Shown here: positions 1 through 11,000 of the stretch, one piece after another
How the letters are laid out: each line of letters begins with the position of its first letter
Numbering within the stretch: position 1 is the first letter of the stretch
From: Mya arenaria
Taxonomy: Eukaryota > Mollusca > Bivalvia > Myida > Myidae
Assembly (NCBI RefSeq): GCF_026914265.1
Contig: NC_069130.1
Span: 13,133,700 to 13,197,699, forward strand
Direction of reading: 5' to 3'
Length of the DNA: 64,000 bases
Notes under the pieces: model-generated
The model's database searches: none
Told to the model about the DNA's origin: nothing
What the model saw: the letters and a program-made list of their open reading frames with translations, nothing else
Program-made: the position numbers and the translations under genes

Positions 1-924
1 AAATACAACCTGTCGTGCTATCTTCAGAGAATAATAAATAACTGTTTCTGTTTTTGTGAAGTCAGAAAAAATGGATTTATTTATTAGACGAAGATGAAAT
101 TTCTCGAACCACAGATATAACGTATTTAAACTGGAACAACTCAGACCTGTACGGTCTGTGTCCCGCACAGAATTAACTTCAGATGGAGTTATTGCAAGAC
201 TTAGCACCAAGGTAGGTACATTTCTTTTGAAAATATCTTCAATGGCCAAACAATTTCTTCTTTAATGATAAGGCATTGTGAAAAGTTCTTAATTTAAATA
301 CGTCTTTTTCTTAACAAAAGTACAATGCAATATAAATCTAAAAACAATTAAATGAAATAAGTTGAAAAAAGCGAACAGCAAGTTGTAAACGTTCGTTAAT
401 CATAACAATGGTAAGTACAATTCAAATTAGGCAAACAATAAGAACTTCAACATGAAATCCGTTAATTGGGATTTCCTGGCTGCTTATGTTTTTATTAAAG
501 AACGTATGTCATTAACGATGGCAGTTAAGCACGTGACCTCATTCCAGCTTATGAAACCGAATAAAGCTAATATGCAACTGTGTTTTAATAGTGATAGCAT
601 CAATAGTCATTAGGTCATCAGAGCGGCTGATATACAATTAAGCAAATTGAAAAAATAATACAATGTACATAGTAATTCAACGTAACGCAACAACAATAAC
701 ACCTTTCAATGACAATTGATTGACACCACCTATGAAATAATTCAAAACTATGATATGGAATAAGACCTTGCCTTGAAATAAACATAAAAATAAATACAAA
801 CACAAGTACAGACAATAATCATATAACGATAAATAAAAAACATAACAAATACAAACAGAAATCATACGAAAGATAAATCGACATTAAATCAATATAAAAC
901 AGAAACGATTGAGTAAACAGAATA
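1..924. other. No gene recognised
   Basis: AT-rich DNA with no ORF of recognisable family on either strand. A possible plus-strand splice donor (AAG|GTAGGTA) sits near 212, after a short ATG-started frame at 183 (MELLQDLAP). With no partner exon visible I do not call a gene. Confidence 0.4.
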
Positions 925-1405
925 TAGAGTGTGTATACCACGAGATAAATTAAGTCATAAATGCTACGTCGGAAAGCAATATATTGCTTCAAATAAAAAG
1001 ATTAAACAAAGATAACATTCATCCTTTTAAATGAAACATGGCACAGTCTACGCCGCTTACAGAGCCCTGCCTTTTGTGTTTTTACTAGAGTTTGATTGAG
1101 AGTTAAGTTTCTTAAAACACTTCGACAAACCTTTTCACAAAACCGCCGCCTAATGTAGCACTATCAAAACATTTTTGGAAAGAGGTTTGTCGAAGTGTTT
1201 GAGGAAACTAATCACCAGATCAAACTCTGGTAATAAAACGAAGGCGGTGCTCTTTAAGCGGCATAGACTGCCCTTTTTATTTAAAATGGTTAAGAAAAAG
1301 AAAAGTTATCTTTGTTTTAAGCCATTATACGAATAAAAATGCTGCCTTTAGATGTAGCATTTGTGACGTAATTTATCACGTAGTATACACACACTGAGAA
1401 TACAA
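925..1405. repeat. Long foldback (inverted-repeat) element
   Basis: Two arms of about 225 bp mirror each other around position ~1,160. The best matched blocks are AACACTTCGACAAACC near 1,117 with its complement near 1,183, the AGAGTTTGATT blocks near 1,087 and 1,221, and the outer GTGTGTATAC...GATAAATTA blocks near 930 and 1,375. The arms are imperfect, with small indels, so the element is not recent. It has no coding capacity and no clear target-site duplication that I can see. It looks like a non-autonomous foldback transposon. Confidence 0.75.
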
Positions 1406-2240
1406 ACATAACAAAGATGTATTGTAATTTAAGGCCTTCAGTCCCAAATAGGAATGAAAAAGCAAAGATAATGCCATGTAGAATAAATCAATGCTGCGTT
1501 AATGGATAAATCATAATACTAACATACAGAAAACTTATACAAATAAAATAGTGACTTTCTGTAACTTTTCAATGAAAGCATAGCTGTTAAAATCAGTGTA
1601 GCTTTATTCAAATCACGATTACTGCGGTATTCTCTCCTTTTTACATATGTCTTAACATTGCATTTTGAAAAGGCGAAACAGGACTTGTTACTATTTTATG
1701 ACATTATTTTTAAGGAGAACTGTGTAACCATACTATTATCTGCATAATGCATTCAAATAACTATAAGGCTCATATATTACATAGTCATATACAATATTAA
1801 TGTTCTTTTCAAACAAATGTGAGCATTTTCCTAAGACATTGCGAGATGCGAAATGGTGTTTGCTTAAACGTTTTGACTACTGGGCATGCTCCTGCAGTTT
1901 TCATTGTATTATCATATTTTATAATTACCCCATTGCTTATTTTCTAAATGGATCATAAATTAATTATTGAATATGTGATGAATGAATACATACATATACA
2001 TCACAATTAAGTATTATAACCACATAGTAGAAATGATATTTATCTTCAATATTATTAGTACTTCATAGTTTAAAAATAAAGATTTTGGTACTTGTGACCT
2101 TTCATAACCCGAAATAGGCCTATTTTAAATAGATTAACACTCACTTTAGTAACATGGTCAAATAAGCACCTCACTAATGGTATCATTACTAGTTTATTCG
2201 CACAAATGAACGAATCAATGTATTTTCGTCAAACTGTTCA
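1406..2240. other. AT-rich intergenic or intronic DNA, no feature seen
   Basis: No coding signal, tRNA or repeat structure could be supported here. It lies 3' of the GPCR gene, whose UTR may extend into it. Confidence 0.4.
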
Positions 2241-3206
2241 TCATGTTTTTTTTGACAAACAAGGTAATAAATGGTTCACTCTAATTCTGAAGGACGGCGA
2301 CAGGGCGAAGTACAAGTATGGATTAGCGAAGTTGTTTATGAAGTACAGTCTCAACAGCAAAAAGACTAAAGTGTTCCATGCGGTTGACTCTGTCTTTACT
2401 ATAAAAATAAGTAGATGCATGACCGTTGGGATAGTATATGATAAAACAAACACCATTGCTACGAGGCCCATCATCTTGTTAGTTCTCATTAGCCGCCTGT
2501 TGCTTCTGGAAAATGTTGTAGATGAACTGGAATCCATGTGTTTTATGTGACGTCGAAAAAACAATATTATTCTTGTATAGCAAACAATTACCACTGTACT
2601 TGTTAGGAATGCGATGAAAATGTAACCAGCATTGAGGTGCCTGATGGTTTTACTTTCCTTGTTAATTACACAATATCCCCAACGATCAGTATGCCTGTTT
2701 ACTAAGGCAAATAGAGATATTAGAAAAGACACCAATAGTATCGTGATATACAGGTGCGTAGCTTGTTTCGCCGTAAATAAGTCCTTCCCTTTGGTTGTTT
2801 TTCTTTCTCTAACAAATGCTGTCAGAGCAGTAAGCGTGCTTGCAAAAGAGAAGCTCATTAATAACACTACGTAATGTATTTTACACATAAAAGATGGCAT
2901 GTACATGTTCCACAACAAATGGGTGTCCATCACAAAACTAGGAGCACATATTAGTAATGACAGTAAATCGGAGACAGCTAAATAGAAAATTGTCCAATCT
3001 GTAACAGACGGCTGGGTAAGCTTTCGATGGGCGAATAAAACCACGATGTTACCTGTGATCCCTAAACAAAATGACGTCACAAGAAATGACGTCAGAAGTA
3101 ATGATGCCCACGAGGGAACTTTCGCTACAAGGGAATCCGTGTATTGTTCAGCCGTAGACATATTTCCGACGAGATTACTGCTAGCATGGACTGTAGTGAT
3201 GTTCAT
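2241..3206 (-). CDS. Class A (rhodopsin-like) G protein-coupled receptor, single exon
   Basis: This frame encodes 321 residues from the first in-frame ATG at 3,206. The frame stays open 69 bases further upstream but has no earlier ATG, and an in-frame TGA lies just beyond. Seven hydrophobic segments are visible. Class A landmarks: GNIVV (TM1, residues 52-56), LAVSDLL with the TM2 Asp at 80, a Cys at the start of TM3 (108) paired with a Cys in loop 2 (179), a TM6 proline, and NPYLY (TM7, 295-299). N-glycosylation sites NIT and NMS are near the N-terminus. The DRY motif is replaced by VRE (132-134), and the TM6 tryptophan of the usual CWxP is absent. A basic/serine-rich third intracellular loop joins TM5 to TM6. 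The fold suggests a peptide-type orphan receptor at the plasma membrane; the ligand cannot be told. An upstream 5' UTR intron is possible (an acceptor-like TTTTTAG lies near 3,310). Confidence 0.85.
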   Translation of the reverse strand: MNITTVHASSNLVGNMSTAEQYTDSLVAKVPSWASLLLTSFLVTSFCLGITGNIVVLFAHRKLTQPSVTDWTIFYLAVSDLLSLLICAPSFVMDTHLLWNMYMPSFMCKIHYVVLLMSFSFASTLTALTAFVRERKTTKGKDLFTAKQATHLYITILLVSFLISLFALVNRHTDRWGYCVINKESKTIRHLNAGYIFIAFLTSTVVIVCYTRIILFFRRHIKHMDSSSSTTFSRSNRRLMRTNKMMGLVAMVFVLSYTIPTVMHLLIFIVKTESTAWNTLVFLLLRLYFINNFANPYLYFALSPSFRIRVNHLLPCLSKKT

Positions 3207-3789
3207 CTGCGCGGATGCCCTTTGCAATGACCTGGTTATTAATGGAAACAAAAATAAAAGGTATACATTGGTCAATTCTCTAATTGGTCATCTAACGTCT
3301 TTGCTAAAAATTTAATGACGTAAACAAATATAATTCAAAACGTCAGTCATATCTTTACCTGTAAAATATTATTTCGTAAACATGGATATTTCGTAGTCTT
3401 GACTAAGTTTGTGACAACCTTATAACCAGACAAAAGCAAGGAATCCAGAACGGATAGGTAGCATAAAATATTCATACGCATATAACAGTTTAATGGTAAC
3501 ATTCAGAAAGAAACTTAAATCAGTGCTGCAACATTTTGCCTTTTCAGAATCGAATGTTCAAGATAATAAAAACAAGAGATGTTTGTCAAAAATTATGCCC
3601 CCTCCCCCCCTCCTGAGCTCCATGTTGTCAGTATTATTTGGACAATTGAATGAAATATGCATGGACCGAAATAACAGCTAATTTGTCATTGTCATTAGAT
3701 GCATTTGAGGCAGTTTTAAGATTATGACCATTCAAAGTGTGGGGATAGTAGGTACAGTTTTATTCATGTTCAGATGATGACTGATATTT

Positions 3790-4735
3790 GTAGATAAAAA
3801 TGTATCCTCTCTACAGCAGTGAATTAGTAACCTTTTACCTTTGACCTGCAGACCCCTAAAATCAAAATTGGTAATCTATAGGTCAGGCCCAACCTCCAAG
3901 TCCAGTTTGAGGGCCTCGGGTTCAGGCATTGTTAAGTAATCACTGGAACAACATTTTAACATTTAAAAGTCACTGTTACCTTGACTTTTGATCCGATGAC
4001 TCCTAAAATGAATAGGGGTTATCTACTGGTCAGGCCCAGCCTCCATCACAAGTATGATGACCATAGGTCCAGGTACTATTGAGATATCAGTGGGAGACGC
4101 TTTCATAACTTTTTCACGTAAATGGTCACTGTGACCTTGATCTTTAGCCTGATGACCCCTAAAATCATATACTGGTCAGGCCCAACCTTCATGTCAAGTT
4201 TGGTAACTATAGGTCCAGGAATTGTCGAGTTTGCCTTCAAGGTCACTGTGACCCAAAAAATCAAAAGGGTTCATCCACTGGTCAGACCCAACCTCCAAGT
4301 CAAGTTTGAGGACCATGGGTGCAGGGATTGTTGAGTTATCACTCGGACAACCTTTAATCACTCAAGGTCACTGTGACCTTGACCTTTGGCCCAAAGACCC
4401 CCCAAATCAATACGGGTCATCTACCGGTCATGCCCAACCTCCAAGTCAAGTTTGAGGACCATGGGTGTAGGCATTGTTGAGTTATTACTCGGACAAACTT
4501 ATACATCCTTTTACCATTAAAGGTCACTGCGACCTTGACCTTTGACCCGATGACCCCTATAATCAATAGGGTCATCTACTGGTCAGGCCCAACCGTCATG
4601 TTAAGTTAGATGATCATATGTCCAGGAATTGTTGAGTTATCACTCGGACAAGCTTTGGTCTACCGACAAACCGACCGACCGACATGTGCAAAGCAATATA
4701 CCTCTCTTCTTCGAAGGAAGGAGGGCATAAAATTT
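3790..4735. repeat. Tandem/dispersed repeat with AGGTCA-type half-sites
   Basis: Five or so imperfect units of roughly 130-190 bp share GTCACTGTGACCTTGACC, a GATGACCCCTAAAATCAA-like block, CTACTGGTCAGGCCCAACC, CAAGTTTGAGGACCATGG and TTGTTGAGTTATCACTCGGA. The 3' border has an ACCGACCGACCGACATGTG run followed by an ATGTGCAAAGCAATATACC-like tail and a CTTCTTCGAAGGAAGGAGG hairpin. I regard this tail as typical of an abundant bivalve repeat family; that is recall, not a search. There is no coding capacity. Confidence 0.7.
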
Positions 4736-4996
4736 CTTTGTTTTATCTAAAAGCTTATTTTTTTTTATTATACATTAATATGTCTAGCAGTTGAAACAGA
4801 AAACTACTGTACTTTGTTTAAACGCATTTACAGCATTTTGTGTCAAATTTAAACAGTTCTTCACAGCCCGATGCAATGTGCCCTTCTCACATTTAGCTGT
4901 TCTGCACCACCCTGCCCTTCTAAAAACCTGGCTTTAATAAAATATGATCATAATAAATAAATCATGCATACTAATAGGTAAAAAGCCGTAATATAC

Positions 4997-5070
4997 CTCG
5001 AGTGCTAATTGGTTGAAGAAACTGTTGAACTGCACTGCTATCACACAGACCACTTCTTCTCTTACATACT
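4997..5070 (-). CDS. MFSD8: MFSD8-like exon 7 (TM7)
   Basis: 74 bp between TTTCCAG and CTCGAG|GTATAT. It encodes YVREEVVCVIAVQFNSFFNQ then LALE, matching the start of TM7. It ends in phase 0; I could not find the exon that follows. Confidence 0.65.
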
Positions 5071-8000
5071 CTGGAAATTAACTAAAATATAATGACAATA
5101 AAAACTACAGAAACAAACCCATTTCAATATTTCAAGTAAAGCCCTGAGTAGAGGCACAAGGTAGGGGCCCAAAACACTGGTATCTATTTTGTAAGGCCAT
5201 GGAAAGTACCCTTATAGTGGACCAAACCCACAGCTTCTTGGATGAGAGGCCGACACCTAAACCACTCTCACCCTTCGTTTTTCTACTGTTTACCCATCCA
5301 AGGTTCCAATATACTATCAGAGTCATTTACCATTGTGTTGTTTTATCACATCTTCCAATTATAGAATGAAATCTTCAGGGAAAAGCCCAGTAGTCAAAAC
5401 TATAAGCCCTGTTTAGAGGTACAGGGTGAGGACCCAAACAACACTTGTACAAACACCATACACAGACCACACAAACACCAAAATAGCTTTATTAATAAAT
5501 GATGGGATTACTGCATATAAACCGTCAGTGAAACAGGAGTTCACTGAAAGACGAGTTCACTTGGGATTTAAACTAGTTTATATGCACATAACCTCACACT
5601 TTGTAGCAAGTTCCCACAGCGCATGCAGGCATGCATTCGTGTTTATTTGTTGATGCAACATGTTATTAAAAATATCAGTACATATGACATCCAATAACAG
5701 TAAGAAAACAGCCATTCTGTCATAGAATTGACTTTGTGGAAAGACTAGAATTCCAAAAATAATATGTGTCGCCTGTCAAGGCATCTATCATTTTTCTAGT
5801 AAAGGTCACCATGACCTTTTTCTTTGACCTTTAGAACCCATTATCCATAGGGGTCATCTATTGCACATGATGACCAAAGTGCAAACAAAGTTTGTGGACT
5901 ACAACAATTCAACAAGTCATTTACAAATTATGCTGATATGTCTGCCATGCTTTGCAGGCGACACTATAAAAAAGCAAAACACATTAAGCACATACCCTGG
6001 TACATAAATTTAAGTCTTGACTTCCCCTGTAGATAGTCTACCAATTTGTTTTCCTGGCTTTCAATGTATTCATGACTACCCTGTCTGCTCCTTCCCTCAT
6101 TTCCATAGCAACTAGAGCCCCCATCTATCGATCCATAATCGGTTACCATAGCAGCAGATGTTTTCTGGCTTTTATTTGTTTCAATACTTTTAGCTGACCT
6201 GCTTACAGGCCTACTATTTGGTTCTGAGTAAGCCTTTACTGAAAAGCTATTTAAAGAGGATGGTGTATGTGACCTTGACCTTTGACCTTCTTCAATAAAA
6301 CCTTCAGCTGTTTCTATTAGATCATCCGGGTCAGATGTTGGTGACCTTGATCCAAATGCACTATTTATAGATTTCTTATCACAGTCCTCTGTAAAATCAA
6401 TTTCTTTATAGATATCTTCATCATAATCGTAACAAACATTATGTTTTGACCTTGAACTTTCATCACGAATTTTGACCTGCTCATTAACAACTGAGCTCAC
6501 ATTCATTCTATGCAAGTCAGTGTAAAGGAAGAAGATGATAAACATCTGAATGACCCACATGCATGCCATAAATGCCTGAAATAAGATAAAGAAGAGAATT
6601 ATTGAATATCCTAGGGGTTGAGCTATGATATATTATGGAAGGGTGCTGCACACTGTCCTATTTTTGGAAGCACTCTTCTGCCCTCATGGAGAGCAGCATG
6701 TGCACCCTTCTGCCTTCATAGAAGTTAATGTTCCAGAGTATCAAATATTTATTTTGTTTTGATTAAAACATCTACTATGATTATAGATACAAATTTTACA
6801 TATTTTACATTTGAAACCTTATATTACTTTAAATAAACGCCATTCCAAACATTTTCTGTCAAATTCATAATATTCAAGTTCTTATAACACTTTAGCACCC
6901 TGTCTCTTTTCTGCAGCACCCTGCCATTTCCAAAATATGGCTACACCCAATATCAAGACAACAGAAAAGTAACAGAAGGCAAGCCTTAGGGCCAAAGATA
7001 AACCCTTTTAAATGAGCAAAAGAAAATGTATACTACTTAGTCTTTGAAATTAGACTTAAGAATGCATAAGACAGAATTCTTACACTTAAGTGTTTGGCAT
7101 AAAAATCTTTCAACAAGCCCTACTATATAAAATCAAGAAAATTGACCAAGCTTTGGAAGCATTTTAGAATCCAGGGCTTGCAGGCTTGTGCTAATTTCGA
7201 TCACTGAATACTATGGACTGAATGAAACTTGATACAGTTTTAAAGCTGCACTCTCACAGATTGAACGTTTTGACATTATTTTTTTTTTGGTCTTGAAACG
7301 AGCCAATTTTTGTGAAAATTCATGGAAACCAGTCATAAAAGACTGATGACAAAAAATTAGACCGCATATTTTTATATTTAAGTTCAAAAATTGATGTTTT
7401 ATGCATTTTTCTTTAACTGTTAGTAACGGTTTAGCCATAAAACATTAATTTTCGATCGGAAATATTAAAATAATCGATCTGATTTTTGTCAGTAATCTTA
7501 TATCATTGGTTTGCAGAGATTTAAGCAAAAATTGGCTCATTCCAAGACAAAAAATAAAAAAAGTTGTTAAATTGGTAAATCTGTGAGAGTGCAGCTTTAA
7601 GACATGACAAATGTAAAGATAAAAAGAATTGAGGCATAAAAAAAAACACAGGCAAAAACAAATAGTTTGGTAAGGGATACATCCTTTTCAATAATAGGTT
7701 GGGTAGGGAGGCCTTTTTATGTAATAATGTTATTGTCATTAGTGGGGAACAGCTTTAAAGCAATACTCTGTATAAAGCTTTGAAGGTTTAAAGCAACATA
7801 TTAAAACACACCAAAAAACTTCCTTTTTTTTGTTACTTTTTATTGCCAACGGACTATAATAGTGATTTAGTTTGCACTTATTTCGTAGGTGGGGTCAGGT
7901 AACTCTAAACAAATATTGTTTTTTTACTCCGTATTCAAAATAACCTTCAAAATGTGGATTTAACAGGAAGACTGTATTTCTTTCATTCCAAAAAAGAAGA

Positions 8001-11000
8001 AAAAAAAACAATAATAAAAAAATACTGATACAGTTCTTTGAAATTCTAAAAAAACATACCCCAGGCACATTGTACTTTGTGACATGGAATCCATCTACAT
8101 CAAAATTCATCTCCCGCAGAAATAGATTCAAGCCTGGTCCTGGAAAAACAAACAAGTCACAAGTTATGTTATATAGTTACAATACTTTGAATGGTGTGTA
8201 CAATTTATTCATCATTCCCAAACAACTTGTACAAAAAGTTTCATATACCTAGCTTGCAATTCTTGAGTAATTGCAGGATCTATTTTATGTTCTTAACGAA
8301 TATTCGAATACCCATTTTGGTATCCGAATACTTGCGTGATATCCGGATACTCGGATATTCGCTTCCATCTCTAATTTTTACAAGGTTGACAGAAATACAT
8401 TGGCAATGACATTCATATTCTCTTTTACATGCCAAGCTTTATGAATGCAGATTTTATAAAATTTTGAGTTACAATAAGATCCTGTCAAAAAGTGTTAGTA
8501 TCACTAGTTTCATTGCCATAGGATCAACAACTGTTGTTAAACAAAGTATTAAATGACCTGTATAATCCCCTTATAGCCCCTTATACACAAACTAACTTAA
8601 CCGATTGTTCATGCTTCTTGATTTAATGTAGCGTCCAGATTTTCCGGACAAATTAACAGAGGAGGGTAAATCTGAAGTCCCCCTTGGTGAAACTGTAGGA
8701 GGACTACTAATAAGAAGTAGTATAATGTTAGAAATACATTAGTAAATTACTGGGGGGGGGGGGGGGGGGGTCAAATTGATATTCAGAACAAGAAGAAATG
8801 ATTTTTGAAGTGTATAGGTAAACTATTCTTTGTGTATGGAACCTTTAAACAATATCAGTACAAGTATTGTTGATGGTGGAAATACAACAGTAAAGTACTG
8901 CTGTTGGTAGAAATACAACAGTAAAGTACTGCTGATGGTGGTAATACAACAGTAAAGTACTGCTGTTGGTGGAAATACAACAGTAAAGTACTGCTGTTGG
9001 TGGAAATACAACAGTAAAGTACTGCTGTTGGTGGAAATACAACAGTAAAGTACTGCTGTTGGTGGAAATACAACAGTAAAGTACTGCTGTTGGTGGAAAT
9101 ACAACAGTAAAGTACTGCTGTTGGTGGAAATACAACAGTAAAGTACTGCTGTTGGTGGTAATACAACAGTAAAGTACTGTTGATGGTAGAAATACAACAT
9201 TAAAGTATTGTTGATGGTGTAAATTCAACAGTAAAGTATTGTTTTTGGTGGGAATACAACAGTAGAGTATTGTTCATGGTGGAAATACAACAGTAAAGTA
9301 TTGTCAATGGTGGAATACAACAGTAAAGAATTGTTGCTGGTGGAATACAACAGAAAAGTATTGTAGATGGTGGAAATACAACAGTAAAGTATTGTTGCTG
9401 GTGGAATACAACAGAAAAGTATTGTAGATGGTGGAAATACAACAGTAAAGTATTGTTGATGATGGGAATACAACGGTTAAGTATTCTTGATGGTGGGAAC
9501 ATGTTAGTTAAAGTATTGTCCATGGTGGAAATACAACTGTAAAGTATTGTTGATGTTGGTTATACAACAGTAAAGTGTTATCAAAATCGTTTCCAGTGCT
9601 TTGCAAAATTTATACAATCTTACAGCACACATATCAAGGCCTTAGAACAAGACTGTTATAACACTTTCTTTATTCATCTTATGTTACAACTGCCTTGTAC
9701 TAAGCCCGCAAAACATCAATGCTACATAATACCCTTTCCATGAAACTTCTTTTCTGAAGTTCAAGCATATATATGCATTTGCTGCACGAGCCAAAACTAT
9801 TCTTATCAAGCCTAATACCTTTAATTTAAAAAAAGGACTAACAGAGATTAGTAGGTAGTGGAAACTACAACCTACCCACAAGAAGTCCTGTCTGTCTTAT
9901 GGACACAAGGATGGATATTGTGCCAGTGCGTGATTTTGTCTCAGTGTTCCTTGTAACCTCCGCCAAAATAACCGCCTCCACTCCCCCACCTATACCTGCA
10001 GTTAACATGTGATGTAATGTTTCTGATTTCAAAAATATATTTTACTGATTGCAATCTGTTATGTTACTGAATGCAAAATGTTATTTTTCTGAATACAAGG
10101 TGTGTGTTTTTTCAAAAGCAAATGTTAGATTACTGGTAATACATGTTATGTTACTGAATAGAAAATGTTATGTTACTGATTGCAAAATGCTATATTACTG
10201 ATTGCAAATAGTTATGTCACTTAAAGCCAAATGTTATGTTAGTGATTGCAACATGTTATGTTACATAAAGCCAAATGTTATGTTACTGATTGCAACATGT
10301 TATGTTACATAAAGCCAAATGTTATGTTAGTGATTGCAACATGTTATGTTACATAAAGCCCAATGTTATGTTATTGATTGCAACATGTTATGTTACATAA
10401 AGCCAAATGTTATGTTACTGATTGCAACATGTTATGTTACATAAAGCCAAATGTTGTTACTGATTGCAAAATGTTATGTTACATAAAGCCAAATGTTATG
10501 TCAGTGACTGCAACATGTTATGTTACATAAAGCCAAATGTTGTTACTGATTGCAAAATGTTATGTTACATAAAGCCCAATGTTATGTTACTGATTGCAAT
10601 ATCTTATGTTACATAAAGCCAAATGTTATGTTAGTGATTGCAACATGTTATGTTACATAAAGCCCAATGTTATGTTACTGATTGCAACATGTTATGTTAC
10701 ATAAAGCCAAATGTTATGTTAGTGATTGCAACATGTTATATTACATAAAGCCAAATGTTGTTACTGATTGCAAAATGTTATGTTACATAAAGCCAAATGT
10801 TGTTACTGATTGCAAAATGTTATGTTACATAAAGCCCAATGTTATGTTACTGATTGCAGAATGTTATGTTACATAAAGCCAAATGTTATGTTAGTGATTG
10901 CAACATGTTATGTTACATAAAGCCAAATGTTGTTACTGACTGCAAAATGTTATGTTACATAAAGCCAAATGTTGTTACTGATTGCAAAATGTTATGTTAC

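Noticed and set aside
183-212. Possible first coding exon (MELLQDLAP) before a good GT donor
   Set aside because: No partner exon in the next kilobases and no recognisable protein; kept only as a note.
2206-2550. Plus-strand frames opposite the GPCR
   Set aside because: Antisense shadows without family resemblance.
3207-3275. Longer GPCR start giving a signal-peptide-like N-terminus
   Set aside because: The upstream codon is TTG, not ATG. The first in-frame ATG is at 3,206, and an in-frame stop lies just beyond the extension.
8285-8385. CRISPR-like short palindromic repeats
   Set aside because: Irregular spacing, a eukaryotic context and similarity to hAT ends; no array structure.
8823-9228. 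Three overlapping long minus-strand frames rich in YCCISTNSSTLLLYF
   Set aside because: They are the three readings of a stop-free 31-bp minisatellite, not genes.
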